DNA of 64,000 bases, taken from Nocardia pneumoniae NBRC 100136. GTDB taxonomy: Bacteria; Actinomycetota; Actinomycetes; Mycobacteriales; Mycobacteriaceae. Positions 63,404 through 64,000 of this stretch are shown piece by piece. Made by a program: the position numbers and the translations under genes. The notes under the pieces are model-generated. The model saw nothing but the letters and a program-made list of their open reading frames with translations, had not been told where the DNA came from and ran no database searches. Location: the NCBI RefSeq assembly GCF_000308755.1, contig NZ_BAGF01000002.1, forward strand, positions 185,340 to 249,339, given 5' to 3'. Position 1 is the stretch's first letter. The number at the start of each line of letters is the position of its first letter.

Positions 63404-64000
63404 TCACGGCTGGGCGATCGGCCAGCACACTTCGGTTCGGTAGGTGGTGGGGTCGTCGGCTTCGTCCGGGCCCCACAGGTACATCTCCCGGATGGGCTCC
63501 GGCAGCGCGATGTCGTGCTCGGCGACATGACTGCCCAGCGCGCCGTAGGTGCGATCGAAATCATCGAACGGACCGTCGTGCACCGCGACGGCGAAACGGC
63601 GCTCGGGCAATTCGACGGCCGAAAGCCCTTGCGGCAGCGCGATGCCGAAATCGGCGATCGGGACGAACGCGACCACCTCGCCCTCGTCTTCTTCGAAGAA
63701 CTCGGTGCCATACGTGGCGCCGCTGATACCCGCGGGCGCGATGTCGGCCGCGGCCAGTGCTTCGTACAGCGCCGGGAACGTCGAGCCGCACCATTCGCCG
63801 ATGCGGTCGCGCCCCACCACCGCGCTGATGGCGGCGGCCGGGAAGGCCGGGACCGTGCGATGCTCCACCGCGATCGGCGTCGCGGGCGTCAGCAGCGAAC
63901 GCAAGGACGCCACGACCGCGCGGGTGCGGGTCAGTTCCTCCTCCATGCGCGTCAGGTGTGCGCGCAGCGTGGCGTCGCGGGCGTTCTCGTCCGGCGCGGC
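63404..64000 (-). CDS. MerR-type regulator with GyrI-like effector domain (5' end cut by window)
   Basis: The frame is open to base 64000. The visible part begins AAPDENARDATLRAHLTRME, then a coiled-coil EEELTRTRAVVASLRSLL, as in the dimerisation helix of MerR-family activators. A GyrI-like ligand domain follows ('VEHRTVPAFPAAAISAVV', EVVAFVPI, 'FAVAVHDGPFDDFDRTYGAL', MYLWGPDEADDPTTYRTEVCWPI). The DNA-binding domain lies outside the window. Followed by the VOC gene at 14 bp. Confidence 0.75.
   Translation of the reverse strand, partial: AAPDENARDATLRAHLTRMEEELTRTRAVVASLRSLLTPATPIAVEHRTVPAFPAAAISAVVGRDRIGEWCGSTFPALYEALAAADIAPAGISGATYGTEFFEEDEGEVVAFVPIADFGIALPQGLSAVELPERRFAVAVHDGPFDDFDRTYGALGSHVAEHDIALPEPIREMYLWGPDEADDPTTYRTEVCWPIAQP

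Overview
The window is high-GC, gene-dense and uses many GTG starts. Gene content and order point to a Nocardia-like member of the Mycobacteriales. Two conserved blocks match my recollection of the Mycobacterium tuberculosis chromosome around Rv3754-Rv3752c and Rv3722c-Rv3718c. The first is tyrA, a TadA-associated protein, tadA and a tRNA-Ser. The second is tRNA-Ser, SRP RNA, an aspartate aminotransferase, dnaX, a cyclopropane-synthase-like methyltransferase with its FAD partner, and an SRPBCC protein. Long stretches of accessory genes separate these blocks. No search was run; family names come from motifs read in the sequence.

Layout. 1-19.4 kb: an ABC exporter pair, a glycolipid-binding-like protein, tyrA, tadA and partner, tRNA-Ser(CGA), a second deaminase, a four-gene minus-strand run ending in guanine deaminase and an ABM-domain membrane protein, two tandem small membrane proteins, an MMPL exporter with a divergent TetR regulator, an Rrf2 regulator and a second ABC exporter pair. 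19.4-24.4 kb: a queuosine salvage neighbourhood (tgt, a YhhQ-type precursor transporter, gluQRS), with tgt flanked by an 87-bp inverted repeat. 24.4-28.8 kb: DUF309 and DUF397 genes, a stand-alone cytochrome b (QcrB-type) gene and a WS/DGAT-like acyltransferase. 28.8-33.4 kb: an accessory block with an XRE regulator, flavoprotein, SLOG protein, membrane-anchored coiled-coil protein, short genes, a frameshifted DUF4254 gene and a Clp-N-like protein. It ends at the 3' end of tRNA-Ser(GGA).

33.6-47.1 kb: SRP RNA, aspartate aminotransferase, SRPBCC protein, methyltransferase, HhH-GPD protein, a secreted glycine-rich protein, a ROK regulator behind an apparently leaderless Cys-rich leader peptide, a DUF2207 protein, a zinc metallopeptidase, an MMPL-TetR operon with an inverted fragment of its own 3' end nearby, and a hypothetical gene. 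47.5-64 kb: dnaX, fadA-fadB, a phytase-type esterase-like protein, a PknK-like kinase/ATPase, the FAD/methyltransferase pair, an SRPBCC protein, a VOC protein and a MerR-type regulator cut by the window end.

The most interesting signals are: the leader peptide and hairpins ahead of the ROK gene, which look like cysteine-responsive attenuation; the salvage-only queuosine cluster with GluQ-RS; the lone qcrB; the accessory XRE-flavoprotein-SLOG-membrane run; and several clean palindromic operators. Most long opposite-strand open frames are GC-rich shadows and were left out.
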